Positions 18,736 through 32,319 are shown, counted from the stretch's first letter. The stretch: DNA of 64,000 bases from Lamellibrachia satsuma (GCA_033239005.1 BSQZ01000006.1:13271162-13335161), one strand, 5' to 3'. Notes: generated from the letters alone by a model not told the origin. Numbers and translations: made by a program.

Positions 18736-18929
18736 ACAGTATATAACCAATTCCCATTTTAAATCTTAATCATACTTTATTTATTCATTGAACATTGTAA
18801 ATTACATTATTTTAATTGTAATCCTAAAAATTTAACTTTGCCATTAGTTGTCCAATTTAAATGGAGTAAAACCATTTAATTCAGAATAATGAGCTGCTTT
18901 TATCATAAGAAGCAATACTTTGTATTTTC

Positions 18930-20085
18930 TACAAAGTCCTGGCAGTTGAAGCGCTGAAGCGTAGCAGGCTTAAATCACACCGGCAAACAAAGCATCCTGA
19001 ACATGCTGAAAAGCATCATTCATTTTGGCAACACCAGCTGAAGAAGCAGCGCCTTGATGCTGACGGTTCCACCAATCAACAGAACGCTGCATGAGTGGAA
19101 GCATCATTTATTGTCTCCTTGGAAATAGCAGGGAAACGAAGCCTCACACTATCGAGGAGCAACTTATTGTGCTTTGTGCCAAGACCATGGTCAAACTTGT
19201 TTTGGGGGAGAAGAGTGTGGAAAAACTGTATGTAATTTCTCTTTCGACCGATACTGTCCACCAGGTGATACAGGAAATAAAACATGCTGGTTTGTTCAGC
19301 ATCCAACTCGATGAATCTACCGATGTTCAGACATACTCTCAACTGATGGTTTCGTCAGATACGTTCACAGAGGCGACTTGAAGAATTCCTATTTTGTGAT
19401 GACCTCAAACTAACAAAGGCGAAGATGTGTTGGAGAAACTCTCTGAATTAGTTGATGCCGAATGCCTTGATTGGCGCAATCTTTGTGGAGTATGTACCGA
19501 TGGGGCCCCTGCAATGTTTGGGGCTCGATCAGGCTTCATGACCCTCGTCAAACGGAAAGCTCCAGGTGCCTGTTCTCTTCATTGCATGATTCATAGGCAG
19601 GCCCTTACATCCAAAACACTACCTCAGGTGCTCAAGGAAAATCTTGATACCGTCATAAGAACTGTGAACTTTATGAAAACAAGTGCCCTCAACTCGCGCC
19701 TTTTTAAGAAGCTATGCCACGACATGGACTATGTTCACGAAATGCTTCTATTCTACACGCAAATCCCCTGGCTGTCCAAAGGCAATGTTGTCTGACTTGT
19801 TGATGATTGGGAATTATGACTAGTCTACCTCTTGGACAGTTGAACTAACTGAATGTTGAACTCGAAGGGAAATAAAGCTTGATCATCGATTTTGTTGAGA
19901 AGATAAAAAGTCTTCGTTCGCAGGTTGGAAATTGGAGGCACAAAATTAGCTTTGATAACTTTGCTATGTTGGAAACAGGATCATAAGTTACAGAGAAATG
20001 CGATGGCGCAACGCAGACTTTGATCACTGAATACCCGGCATCCTTGGAACTAGAGTTCACAAGATACTTCCCAGACAGACATCTC
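18930..20085 (+). pseudogene. hAT transposase relic (ZBED5-like)
   Basis: Fragments of one transposase in several frames. The order is a BED-type tail with KHPEHAEKHHSFWQ-like text near 19,000; MVKLVLGEKSVEKL and LFSIQLDESTDVQTYSQLM (19,190-19,350); DVLEKLSELVDAECLDWRNL, GVCTDGAPAMFGARSGFM and SLHCMIHRQALTSKTLP (19,430-19,640); and a C-terminal part (SLRSQVGNWRHKI and PASLELEFTRYFP) to about 20,085. Several stops and frame changes are seen. It is a dead copy of a hAT-family element of the kind that gave rise to ZBED5-type genes. Confidence 0.8.
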
Positions 20086-20164
20086 GGCCAAGGGACCCAT
20101 TAACTGTCCCAGTGACATATATACCTGATGACAATGATGATGCTCAGATAGAGCCTTTGGGACT

Positions 20165-20505
20165 AACTAACCAGCAGCGTCATAGCAGAATAAAACTATC
20201 CAGCTGCGTCATAGCAGACCAGAACTAACAGCAGCGTCATAGCAGACCAGAACTAACCAGCACCGTCACAGCAGACCAGAACTAACCAGCAGCGTCATAG
20301 CAGACCAGAACTAATCAGCAGCGTCATAGACCAGAACTAACCAGCAGCGTCATAGCAGACCAGAACTAATCAGCAGCGTCATAGACCAGAACTAACCATC
20401 ACCGTCATAGCAGACCAGAACTAATCAGCAGCGTCATAGACCAGAACTAACCAGCACCGTCATAGCAGACCAGAACTAACCGGCAGCGTCATAGCAGACC
20501 GGTAT
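20165..20505. repeat. Minisatellite of about 30 bp
   Basis: Around eleven imperfect units of AACTAACCAGCAGCGTCATA plus GCAGACCAG, some lacking part of the unit. A single partial unit occurs at about 32,490, in front of the second gene copy, so the array expanded from sequence that belongs to the duplicated block. Confidence 0.85.
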
Positions 20506-20844
20506 CCGCCCGGTATCCGCCTATACAAGGCTCGCTCGTGGCCCTTCCTCCGACGAATGAGCGCCCGTATGAGTCCACGATAGGTGTGTTCCATTTCCCT
20601 GTGTGGAATAGTTTACTTCCCTTGGCATGAGAATAATTTATATACAAGATTGAAGGAATCAACGGCTTTTAATGTATCTTCCGAAAGACACATAATAGTG
20701 CCCTATGCCTATCATCAGTCGGCCTATATGTTTGTATGTATGCCTACCTACACCTGCGTACGTACTACATACAAACATATATTTTACTCTTTGGTTTGGA
20801 TAAGACTCCTGGTTGCGCTTCAGTTGGCCAGTTCCACGCGTGCG

Positions 20845-21452
20845 ATGAAACCAGAGAGGAAAGCCGAGAAGAGGTGTGGTCTGTGTAGACGGGGAGTGGA
20901 GGCCGAGGATGTCTGCGGTCGACTGTGGGTCGACGATGATTGTGTGGCACATAAGAAATGCATGGTAAGTGAATCACTCAAGGAGCAGTTGGCTTTAGCA
21001 ACACAGTTTCAATGGAAGGACACGGGTGATTAATCACTTTCACTGTATCCTATCTGATACAGTCATGTCTCATTTATACATTCCTCGATAATCCCTTTTC
21101 TTCAGTAATCCGCATGCTTTTTGTGGGAATAATCTTGACACATTGACAATTATTTAATTGTTCCGTAATTCACTAATCCGCACGCTTTGTTAATACAGCC
21201 AAAACAGTGGTTGCCAATGTTTGCAGACAAAACGAGACTTCACTGTACCTATGTCGAAAGCAGTTGTTTGTGTATGTAAATGACATTAAAAGCTCGAATA
21301 AATAAAACGTTTGTCTGATTTTGCCGATTATTATCGCGATAGATAAAATTGGGCACTCAATTTAATGCTACTATTCTTTGAATAAGCGGTATATGTACAA
21401 TCAACAACGGTATGACGTCCTGAGAACTAAACGGGACTGAAGTATCTGGTTC

Positions 21453-21551
<99 letters not shown>

Positions 21552-24500
21552 CAGGATTATGTTCATATGTGATAATGGAAATCTAACTACACCTAGATGG
21601 AGACGTATCTGTTGTTGCAGCAATATTCCTCGAATCTGACTGAGTACAGAAAAGATACATTCGGTGGATTTTACCCTGTTGAATTATGAGATTGGGCGTG
21701 GTAAATATCTGGTACGTGTATACGTAGGTACATACACGTACGGTGTCGGATCGACAGTAGATACAAGTGTGGTGCGACCTTACAGTAGCATAACCTCATT
21801 GCAGAAAGGTGCTACTTATCAAAACATTGACCTGACCATTATCCTGTTAAAATTACAAAATTTGCAACTTTGAAAGAAAACAGTAGTTTTAATTATTAGT
21901 TTATATGATCGATTGTAAACTTTAAAGTGTATAAAGTACTTGCGTAATTAATATGCAAAACATAGGCCAGTATCAGTTCGTAGCAAATATGACACTTACT
22001 CTCTGCAAAACGTTCAACTTAACCAACACATTTCCATAATAATGCTCGCAGATGTTTTCCTCGTGTTTTGGCACCTGTTTCCGACTGACTTGACATGACT
22101 AGCCTAGGCCACATTGCTGCCCTCGCTGTCCCGTGGGAATTTGCACCCTTCCTCCCTGCTCTGTTTACTGCGCATCGCTCTGTCGTCACCTTTGGAAGCC
22201 CAGAATCATTTTGATTTGTTCACTCCACCTCTTCAGTGGCCTTATCCTCTTTCACTGATTCTTGAATGTGTTCCCTGAAGTAAATACGTCCTCTTTTATC
22301 TGGCCATGCCGCAACCGACCTGCTTTGATAACACCTGTGATAGCTCAAATGCAGCGCATCTCAAACACTTCAATATACTGTTTCTCCTATGGCCAAGCCT
22401 CTGCAGCACACTTTGCTTTTGGCAGTATAAGTGACCCATATGGTCGGGCGTTCAATCTTGTTGAGATGCCTCTGTTCGAAAATAAGCCGTCTGTGCGCCT
22501 TCGAACGGCTGCTGATCCTAGGGTTATGCGTCCATTGACATCACTCTAAATTGGATTGACCGACCGCAGTAGACGTAAGATGTCAATAACAATTTGATGG
22601 AGTTAGTTTGAGCTCTTCTTCCGCAGAATCCACGCTAATCGAGGTCCCTGCATCTCATAGAAAGTTGTGTTTTAGTTTTAGTATGACATTTCGTCTGACT
22701 AGTATTTCGTTTAGAAACCCGATGATTGCAATCGCTCACAGAGTGCTGTTAAATAAATGCTTTTACGTAGTTTTTGGAAACCGAAAGTGTGCGGTGTCAA
22801 TATGTCTGCAATCTCATGATAAACAAGTGTTTTGGTTGACTTCTAGAAATGTGAAGCCTGCAAGAAAGCTGGGGACACAAGTCGGACTAGACTACTACAC
22901 GGGTCTACATGTGGTTGCGCCGTCGAGAAATGTAAAGCCACTTTCCACTATCCATGTGCCAATGATGAACACGTGTCTGCAATAACCGCCCGATTGGTGA
23001 ACAGCGATACACAGGAGGTTCACTATGTGTACGTATTTTGAATAATCTACATGGGATAGCCTACATTATGTTATATTTCGTTGTTTTGTTCTGAAACATC
23101 AAGCTATCTCTGTCGTTCTATCACGGATACAACTATATGTATACTTTTTTTACAATTTTAAACAAACATTGGATGTGAATGCAGATTACGGGATGACTCA
23201 CAATGTGTTCTGTCACACTGCAGGGTGTTCTGCAGCGAGGCGCACCAAACGTAATACTACAAACAGAATCCAAACAGTATGTGTCATTCCTAATTACTGT
23301 GTATTACAAATGTACTAGCTATATATGGCAAATGCATCAGTGATATATTGTCGTTGGTCAGTATCAACAAAATAGTGTTACCCACATAACAACTCCCATC
23401 TAGTACGTTGGAATTTCTTATTGTCTCGAATAAAATATAAAGTTAAAGTTGGCTATCGTTGAGATGATTTCTGTGGAATTTTAAGAATTCAACTCCTCAT
23501 CGGATCAGAAAAGCAGGTATACATTTCAATTATTACGTTGTAGAAGCAATCAAACCTCTAAATACGTAATACTATGATCGCAAGCAAAACATTACGATTA
23601 ACTTACGCCTAGTCACGCTCCAGTGCACACACATTACAGGCAACTGGCAGACGGCGAAGACGGACGTCATCGTCGCCAGCTCCACAAGACGTCGATGTTA
23701 ATATGAGTTCTCCACATAAGCAGCGGAAACGGAACCACAGCCGTTCTCGCTCCCGTTCACTTAGTAATGACACCAGGGAAAATAGGCGGACGAGATCGTC
23801 GAAGAGAAAAGAGCTGCACGTATCTATGAGCGACTCTGAGCTTGGCGCAGTGGAGGAGATGGTTGCCCATGGTAAGAGTCAGTGTGACAATTGTACGAAC
23901 AGGGCAGATCCAGTATTTACGTAGGTATTGAAAGGTTACTTCAAAGACAATACAGTTCATTCAGTTGTACAAGTAACAAGTAACAAGGGGTGTCTGGTTT
24001 AAATAACAATTATACACAGTACAATTAGTTTCAGTAACACAAAGTAAAAATGTGCTGATTTTATGATAGTTAGACATTAAATAGAACAAGGCCACAAAAG
24101 AATATGACATAAACAGTAACACACAATGATAAAGCAAAGGTAGAATAACATATACTTATTCCCACGAAATACGGTTTTGTTTACAATTGTAATTGTTAGT
24201 ATATATAACATAAACAGAAACTGAATAACTCGTGCAATTATTAGCAAAAAAACTAATATTTTGAGTGATTTTAACACGTTTTTATTTCAGAGCTGTATAT
24301 CTTACAATTACGTCACACCGTTTAGCAGTCTGCAACGCTGTAGAATGCGTGTTGTGTTTCATCAAGTGCAACAAGACGGTGTTGACGGAACAACACAACA
24401 CCGAGGTGCAGGCGTTTGCCAACCAGCTCTACAGGGGCGTGCAGAAACACATCATTTGGATGCCGGAGGTCGACGGCACGCCCCTCACTGCTCAACACAT

Positions 24501-25966
24501 GATCTATTTTATGCACGATATCAGCCAGGCACTTCGGTATGGCTCACATTTAGATGTGGTTGTTGGCATTCTTTAAATATTTCACTTTCTACCATAATGC
24601 TTAAGGGGAGCTATGGCAGCTAGAAAGATGATTTTTTAATATTACACAAAATGTGTTTCCCCGTATTCCAATAGCTTTGTATGTTTACTATAAATAAAGT
24701 TCACTTTTATAACAATGACATACCTGTAAATTAGTTTTTTTCATGGAAACGCTCTGGAATTTTGAATAATATGGTCTTTTGGCTTGGATTGTTGTGTTCA
24801 CCTGCATATTCTAAAAACAAATTCTAAAACAAATGTTGGTGATGTGCACTATGTTGGGGTAATGAATAAAATATGTCGACAAATGTTACACATGATATTC
24901 TATATCATAACTTTGAATATTCAGGAGAAGAAAAATATTCATAATGTTTGAAATTGTTTAGAGTTTTAGAATTAACTAAGCCAACAATGATAGTGAAAGT
25001 ATCATGATACAATATCCATTACTTTTTAAGTAATTATTTAGAGGGGCTATAATTCCTTCATACGGCGGTCATTTTGTTTGTTGCCATGGGAACGGGGGTA
25101 AAAATGTTCAGTATATGTTTTACTCAGAAAAACCCACTCTACTGATTGGGCATAGAAAATTGCATTAACTATGCAAATAAAAAAAATCCTATCCAGCTGC
25201 CATATCCCCTTAACGTGTGTTGTATTTGGTAATCTTAATAGGCTTTATAATTATATTAATTGTTGAGCAACTTAGTATGTGAAATGAACAACTGTTGTAA
25301 TGTTTTATTGTGCAGAATACTTGCTCTCAACAACAAAATTCCTGGAAATTGTCTACAAAATGCATTTCCTGGAAGGCCAATTTCACACAATCTGGACATA
25401 ACATGTCAGCATTATAGTATATTAACGTGATCATATGATAACATATTTCGCTGATTTGTATTTGTCACAGGGAGCAGAATTATTCCGAGTTGGAGCGTTT
25501 GGTTTTCGGTCTGTCTCAACAAGACATCGGTGCGTACGAGAGCTTCCACCGCCTGCACGAGAGCTTTGGCTCGGGTAGACTCGAGTCGATTCACAATATA
25601 CTGCACGACGTGATCACAGATGACCTGTCGGAAGCGGAGAAGGGGACCGGCGTCGAGGTTGACACGATATGTAAAGTTATCCAGAAGCCGGTGTTCGTGT
25701 TGTTCCTTCGCGTGTGCGACGCGACGGACCTGAGTCATCGCGTCCGGTCGTGTCTCTGTCACAGGCAGCAGAGCAACTTCAGGTGGAAGGCCGACACGCG
25801 TCTGGCGAACATCCCAACGCCCAACGCGAATCAACACATAACAAAGGGGACATTAAACAATTACATAACGTCAAAGAGTATTAAAATCCATAAACGTTAT
25901 ACAGCATTAAGAAGGGTTACGCAGAACCAACATTATAGTTTGTATAATTTGTTCAGTTCGTGTTAA
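20845..25966 (+). pseudogene. ePHD-finger gene, upstream copy (broken)
   Basis: Same exon set as the intact copy at 32.6-38.6 kb. Exons by homology and splice sites: 20845-20964, 21621-21711, 22847-23028, 23224-23276, 23486-23516, 23640-23871, 24344-24536, 25471-25966. Exon 1 (CGLCRRGVEAEDVCGRLW) and exon 3 (KCEACKKAGDT..FHYPCANDEH) keep the zinc ligands. Exon 2 has lost five bases, which shifts the frame. Exon 4 has TAA at 23252-23254 where the other copy reads CAA. Exon 5 is truncated and its acceptor is TTAAG instead of TTCAG. Exons 6-8 remain open, and exon 8 diverges from the other copy after SCLCHRQQSNF. Transcription of a partial product cannot be excluded. Confidence 0.75.
21454..21548. 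repeat. (AT)n microsatellite in intron 1 of the upstream copy
   Basis: About 95 bases of AT, at the same place as the tract at 33,492-33,569 in the other copy, so it predates the duplication. Confidence 0.95.
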
Positions 25967-26519
25967 TGAGCTTAACACAATAATCTTATGGTATTCTTGT
26001 GTTATTTAGCATAATACAATAATCGTGCAACAAATATTGTGTGATTTTAATATCACAGTATTCAAATGTGCTTAAAATAATGCCAAACTATTCAACTGGA
26101 TTGGATGCAACTTGACCATTTGTTGTATCAGACATGCATGAAAACAGCCTCGCCGAGTTGCATACTTGAAAATAGCTATACATAGATATAATATTAGGGG
26201 AATGGGACAGATTATATGACCCCCAGTTTTCTGGTCTTTAATCTTACAAGATAAGTATAATGAATAACATTTTATTAGGCAAATAAACGTGTACATACCC
26301 TCAGAAGTTTATTCTGAATAATGAAATTTCGTATAAAAGCAACCAGAAATGTTCTAAGCCGCTCACGATATTGTTACAATTTGGGTCACATATTAGACCT
26401 GTTCCGACACCAACTCATTCCAAATGTCACATATGTAAGAGAAGTTATTTTAGAGTTATTGATGATTGAACAACATTACGAAGTTTCGCGTTAAAGCGAA
26501 ACCAAAGTCAAGGTTTTGT
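25967..26519. other. Non-coding stretch
   Basis: AT-rich sequence after the upstream gene copy. No gene, RNA or repeat is recognised. Confidence 0.6.
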
Positions 26520-27250
26520 GTCTATGCACCTACAGGAGTTACTAAAACATAACCATTTGTAACTACAATCTACAGTTTTATTACGCCAGTGGTTTACTAG
26601 GAAAACCTTGTTGAACACACAACATCTTAATTTCATGGGCTGCGCAATACTGTTAGATAACCCTATGTCACGAGTACGTGTAGTCTGGCAATGTTCGCTC
26701 AACATATGAAAATCTGTTTATAAACACACAATCCTATACTTGCGAATAGGATATGGCCATGACGTTTGCGTATAAACTCGACTTTTGCAACATATTTTGG
26801 CTTTTGTTTACTAAACGTCTCCCGTTCTGACTTAGCAGCTAGCTTGACTGAGAATTTGCGTTGTTAGTGACAGCTCTTCGATTTTGGTCGAGGACACGAA
26901 TCGATTTCACGGAACTGCCAGGCGCTTATTGGTCGTCCTGTGATATCACACTAACGATGACACAATATAATATACAAGCAAAGTTAGTTTAATAAACAGG
27001 GCAACAGCCAACACCGCATACACGTTTTACAACGCCCGCCACCTTTCTCTCCCCTTGACGCTGTCACCGCTCTCCTGTGTGGAGTCGGGAGGGGTGTCCC
27101 TGCGGGGCGGGGTGGGGGTCAGTGCCACAGTTCAATAAACATGTCAGACCCCAGTATAATTGAGATCTGATTAGAGTCTCACTTTTAGAACACATTCTGA
27201 AAAACCACTAGCGTGATGTTTGTTATTGTAGTTGCAAATGGTTGCTTCCT
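26520..27250 (+). repeat. Dispersed repeat family A, copy 1
   Basis: Shares long stretches with 59,180-59,715 in the same orientation: AAAACATAACCATTTG, CAGTGGTTTACTAGGAAAAC, ACTGTTAGATAACCCTA and AGAACACATTCTGA. No ORF is seen. A GC-rich patch at about 27,030-27,120 is not shared. Confidence 0.65.
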
Positions 27251-27446
27251 AACAAAGGTGTTGATGAATAGGAGTAATTATACTTACATAAACTGTTCCC
27301 AGCTGCAGTGGATCACTTGATGAAATCATGTTGGAAGCAGGAGTCTTCATCTTTCGTAAAATCTGTAACACATTAATTTGTTCAGTTACACTGAATAGCC
27401 TCAGTTGTGCCTTTGGTGTCTCCTTGCAATTACGTTTGCACCCATA

Positions 27447-27562
27447 ACTTGGGTGCAAACATAATTTCCGTCAAAATGAAGGTATACGATATGATTCCAA
27501 GCGATGATGTGTGCGCAACAAACGGTGGCTCCACATCACGGAGCTTTGATAATCAAGGCTAT
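27447..27562 (+). repeat. Dispersed repeat family B, copy 1
   Basis: About 110 bases similar to 40,888-41,000 (GATGTGTGCG..ACAAACGGTGGC, CACGGAGCTT). Neither copy has a recognised protein. Confidence 0.6.
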
Positions 27563-27966
27563 CGTGTAGCTGGCTCGAAATCGTTTCAACTGTCCCCCGC
27601 ATTATTCACTGACCACTACTCGGTAAGTTGAATCGGCTGAACTCGCCTTGGTGACACTAAGACGTGAATGACGGTTCACCGGACCGCAGAATGGAGCGTG
27701 GGTCATTGAGATTTGGACGGTTTCAACAACAACGCACACAGACAGGTAGGTTATGCAAGAATGCGGCGTTGGAGCCGACTACCATTAGACGAGTAGTCAA
27801 ATATTACGGGAGATGTCCATAAAATATTTATGGAGTCATATCAGAATTAATTTGTTCATTTGTTAACGGTATAGCATCTGAAATTGTAGCAGTTTGTGTC
27901 CGTTAAATTGGCGCAACAACGACTTCTACATCATGATGGTTCGTGCAATATGTTTGCATTTAACTT

Positions 27967-27967
<1 letters not shown>

Positions 27968-28029
<62 letters not shown>

Positions 28030-28031
28030 CA
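27968..28031. repeat. (ACGC)n microsatellite
   Basis: About 16 ACGC units. Confidence 0.95.
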
Positions 28032-28137
28032 ATCACAGCGCACACTGCTTTAGAGACTGGTCAGATTATAATTTCGAGAAAACCAAGCCCTCCCTCACTC
28101 GTTTATACACATGACTTTTCTAACAGTGGAAAACAGT

Positions 28138-28201
28138 CGAACTTGTAGCAGATAATCGTAATGTTATGTAATATGCATTACGATTATCTGCTACAAGTTC
28201 G
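28138..28201. repeat. Perfect 26-bp inverted repeat
   Basis: Bases 28138-28163 and 28176-28201 are exact reverse complements with a 12-base loop. The arms start CGAACTTGTAGCAG. Perfect arms in neutral DNA suggest recent origin or selection. Confidence 0.9.
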
Positions 28202-28549
28202 CTGTGCGCGAAATTCGTCTGTCTGTATCTGCAGTCCCGGGTATTAAGCACCTCTGTATTTATTCTCGCTTATCCGACCCTCACTCGCTTAACAATGTTA
28301 GAAATCGTGTCCCATGGGTACAACACGTATACAGAGCAAATAACATGTCAAAGAACATAGTACAAGGTACAACGTGCCTATCGAACTTGATAGCAGATTC
28401 AAAGTGGATACAACTCGATTACTAAATTGTTTGTTGTCTAAAGGGTGTTTTTATAAGCTGAAATCCGAGACCTCGAGTCGAAATAGTAGTATTTAAAACA
28501 GGGTTACAATATAGGAGGTTATTTTCAGCTACATTGATATAGATAGATA

Positions 28550-28783
28550 TTATACACCATGTCCATGTCGTTATATTATACACCATGACCATGTCGTTAT
28601 ATTATACACCATGACCATGTCGTTATATTATACACCATGACCATGTCGTTATATTATACACCATGACCATGTCGTTATATTATACACCATGACCATGTCG
28701 TTATATTATACACCATGGCCATGTCGTTATATTATACACCATGACCATGTCGTTATATTATACACCATGACCATGTCGTTATA
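28550..28783. repeat. 26-bp minisatellite, nine units
   Basis: Unit TATACACCATGACCATGTCG plus TTATAT, nearly identical in nine copies. Confidence 0.95.
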
Positions 28784-29610
28784 AATACGGCAGAGTTCAA
28801 GACTCTCTCGTTTCAGATTGTCAAGTCTTTGTAGGTAACACTGATTGTGATCGAGTTGGCAACGGTAACATACCCGTTGCGTAGAGGACCGTTGTACAGT
28901 CTCTAACTGGTCAGTCATGCCCAAGTAGTGCCTGGCTGGTATGTACATGTTCCAGTACAGGTCGGACAAATGATTTATTTTGCTTTAATTGCAGCATTAA
29001 CACCAGACGAGACATCGGTATACCCAGAAAACGTTTTACCTATTTTGACTCGTTGTTTGCGATTGCTTAAGAAACTTGTCGACCATTACAAAATGTTACC
29101 GCATATAATAATTTAGGGTAAGGCACCGCGTCAAACGTTTTAGAAAAGTCGACATACACCGTGTAAACGAACCGTTTTGCGTCTGTAGCCTTAACCCACA
29201 AACTATTGCAGTTCAGTAACTGCAACTCTAGATCGCCCTTTGACAAAACCGTATTGAACATCTGTAATGATATGCTTTTGGTACAGATGGTATTTTTTTA
29301 TCAGCCAATATGCGTTCAAACAAACGGCACATGGCTGGTAGTATGCTAATAGGGCGGTAATTACATACATTCGGTGAGTCTCCTTCCTTAATAAACAGGA
29401 GTGATATCAATTGATTTCCAGAGCGATGAACATGTACCGCTGTCGAGTGACATTTTGAAAATAATATACAGCGGGGTACACAGTTCATGGGAAAGGCATT
29501 TTAGAACATCGGATGGTATGTCACCTGGACTAAGGCTAACTCACCACAGGTTTTATCGTTGGGTGGCTACCCTGTTTTTGCGTATACCCCGATGGTTGAC
29601 GTATTTGTAG
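28770..29610 (-). pseudogene. LINE reverse-transcriptase relic
   Basis: Minus-strand fragments in three frames match non-LTR reverse transcriptase. From 5' to 3' on that strand: DNYAFYKYVNHRGIRKNRVA; GDSPNVCNYRPISILPAMCR; VYVDFSKTFDAVPYPKLL (catalytic palm motif region); and a C-terminal LETVQRSSTQRVCY. Frameshifts and stops make it non-functional. The 3' end abuts the 26-bp minisatellite. Confidence 0.75.
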
Positions 29611-29660
29611 AAGGCATAATTGTCACCTAATTGCAGTATCGCTCTCCCTACTTTTAACAA

Positions 29661-29663
<3 letters not shown>

Positions 29664-29746
<83 letters not shown>

Positions 29747-29880
29747 TGAGTGTGAGTGTGAGTCTGCGTGGGTGGGTGGGTGGGTGGTTGGGTGGATGCC
29801 CACCTGCCTGCCTGCCTGTCTGCATGCATGCATGCATGCATACATACATACATACATACATACATACATACATACACAAA
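29664..29880. repeat. Compound microsatellite (TG)n-(GGTG)n-(CTGC)n-(CATA)n
   Basis: Four successive simple repeats. It inserts next to or within the LINE relic. Long translated frames here are artefacts. Confidence 0.95.
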
Positions 29881-30834
29881 TACATACACAACAATTTTTT
29901 TTATTCATAGACATTTCCATTATACATTAAGATAGCTGGGGTGGCTATTATATGCTTGTCTGGAATTGATTAATTTCAGTAGACGTTTTTAAAGATAACT
30001 TAACCTTTTCTTCACATATTGTAGTTGAAATACTATATAATCTACCCGATTAAAACATTTGTTTGTGAGTTTTTCATTTATTTGGTTATGTTACAAGGTT
30101 TTTAAAACATTTTTGTAAATGTTAAAAAAATAGCCACTAAAGACGAAGTTTAATCGTTTTGAGAAAATCCCCAAAGAAATAAATGCCATACATGTAAATA
30201 TTACAGTGTAACGGATAACGGTATAGCAGATCATTTTGATTGGCCCGTTTTCCCGTGGGGTAACCAGGTCACAATATGCGTTGGCATTTCCGTTAGTGTC
30301 AAAGGCATGATAAACTACGTTAACGCTGCTATTTGCTAGTTTAAGTACATTATTTAGTTACGTAAATATAATACTGATGTGTACTAGCATTACAGTAACC
30401 AGATGATGTGTTCCGCTTTCACGGCGAACTAATATAGCTGGTTCGAACATCGTAGCGCACGCGGACGTTACTATGGAAACATTGTCGCTTTTTCGGGCAC
30501 TCAAGGGGATTTCCAAAAGGATTTTTTTAGAGGATGGATTCGCGAAATATGACGTTAGTGCCGGGTGATTTTGTTTGTGGTGTCAACATTTAGTTCAGTA
30601 TATCGATCGCAGCATGTTATGAAAAAAATAAACAAAAGACAAACTGACACGCTAGCCGCCCTAGGCCTATATAGCCACCTTATAATTACTTCAGTTTGGA
30701 TTATTGTTTTAGTATGTCAAGCGCTTTCCGTTATTTGGTGGATATTGCTTTATAGAAATTTTAATAATTATTATTATTATTACAATATTAGCGTTTGAGC
30801 GTGTGCGTGTGTTTTTGTACGCAATCATAATTTC
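29881..30834. other. Non-coding stretch
   Basis: No gene seen. Ordinary AT-rich sequence with a (TTA)n run near 30,770. Confidence 0.55.
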
Positions 30835-31075
30835 TTTTTTTATCGAACCAGCTAGGCCGTGGGAAGAAACGACTGTTCTTAGAATTCCGCCGCTTAAAAT
30901 TCCGCTACTAGCGTGGGCCGAACCAACCGTACGTTAATTCAATACCGATGCGGTTTTCATCGAAGTGGGCTGAACCATCCGTCTGCGTGGGCCGAAACGA
31001 CTTGGCCGAACCATCCGTATAGGCATATGCCGAACCCGTCATGGGCCGAACTATGACTATGTGGGAACCCCTTTA
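30835..31075 (+). repeat. GGGCCGAA-type interspersed repeat
   Basis: Imperfect recurrences of GTGGGCCGAACCAACCGT (at least four, including GTGGGCTGAACCATCCGT and ATGGGCCGAACTATGAC), preceded by AATTCCGCCGCTTAAAATTC. The internal repetition suggests a decayed tandem or mobile repeat. Confidence 0.6.
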
Positions 31076-31872
31076 GACACACGAGTGTGACTAATGTGAA
31101 TACACGGGTACACAATGTAGCGAGACGGTTGCGGTTTCCAGAAAATCGCCACAGGCACAGCCAGTTACCGGGAAATCGCGCGTCTCAACAGTGTCAGTGA
31201 ACAACACTGTAAGACTGTAGGCGCTGATAAAGGTCGCCACGCTGCCGGTTATTTGCCTAAACGTAAGTAGGCAGAGTCGTTCTCTTATAAAACAATCAAT
31301 CTATCTTCATTCCCGGCGTCGAAACAAACAAACCAACGAACGATGAGCTTGTTACGCCAAAAAGTGCAATGTTGATCAGTATAAGGCGCTTTGTTTACAC
31401 TACACTACAGCCCCAGCGTCCTAAGTAGGTCAAGGCGACGGTTATTTACGTACACATTCACGCCACGACGACCATGGCGATCTCTTGGCCGATGCACCTT
31501 ATCGCCCGCCCAGTTACCTTATTGTCTACAACTAGTTTATTGGTTTATTATAGCTTTCTTGATTGTATTATGGCGTCATAGCTCCAGTTCTATATCAATT
31601 ACATATCAAACTCAACCACGCCACAAAAAGGAGCCAAGCTGCTTTTGACAGCGGACGCATTTTTGATTTAACACTTTACATTCGATCCCATATGCCATCG
31701 GAACTGTATAACTTAATCGTTCTCAGATAATAATATACATTTGTATTCCTTCCCGGCGTCCAAACAAATAAACGAACGAACGAATCGGCCTACTATATGG
31801 GCGACAGCATAATGTAGTAATTGAGTGTGTTACAATGCACTACGGCCCGGTCGACCTATTATAGCTATCAAA
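31076..31872. other. Non-coding stretch
   Basis: No convincing gene. The phrase TTCATTCCCGGCGTC..AAACAAA occurs twice (31,305 and 31,747), a short local repeat. Confidence 0.5.
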
Positions 31873-32250
31873 CATAGGCGCGGTGGCGCAGCGGATGGAG
31901 CCTCGGGTTGTCGATCGACGGGATCGGAGTTCAAGTCCAACTGCTGTCCTTTCGAAAGATTAAACTTAGACAGTTTCGGTCACCCCACTTGCTTGTGTCT
32001 TTCGGATGAGACTCGTTGGTCTTTTTTACGTGGTCTCTATGCTAGGAGAAGTAACATATACCCCACACATGAAAATGGAAAAACGATGTTGCTGTTTGGG
32101 ACTCGCAGAAGTGGTGATCTCCGTCGCATAATCGTTAATCTCAGTATGAACATCGCTGGGCTCTGAAAGGGCTCTTCGTTGAGCTTAGCTAATGGTGCAT
32201 GGCTTCTTACGACATAGAATCAGAATCAGATTAGAATCAGAATCAAGCAC
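31873..32250 (+). mobile_element. tRNA-derived SINE
   Basis: A tRNA-like head carries A-box (TGGCGCAGCGGATGG) and B-box-like (GAGTTCAAGTCC) pol III promoter elements. The body has CTTTCGGATGAGACTCGTTGG and TCTCTATGCTAGGAGAAGTA, a central domain seen in marine invertebrate SINEs. The tail is (AATCAG)n-like. A related body fragment is at 52,040-52,260. Confidence 0.8.
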
Positions 32251-32319
32251 AACATAAATAGTAAGCCTATAGGTAGACACGTGATTATATACATTTAATA
32301 CCCGCTAGATAGCACCATC

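Noticed and set aside
20170..20500. CRISPR array
   Set aside because: The units are contiguous imperfect repeats without unique spacers, and the context is a eukaryotic genome.
31873..31950. Functional tRNA gene
   Set aside because: A and B boxes are present, but the cloverleaf is not convincing and the sequence continues into a SINE body and tail.
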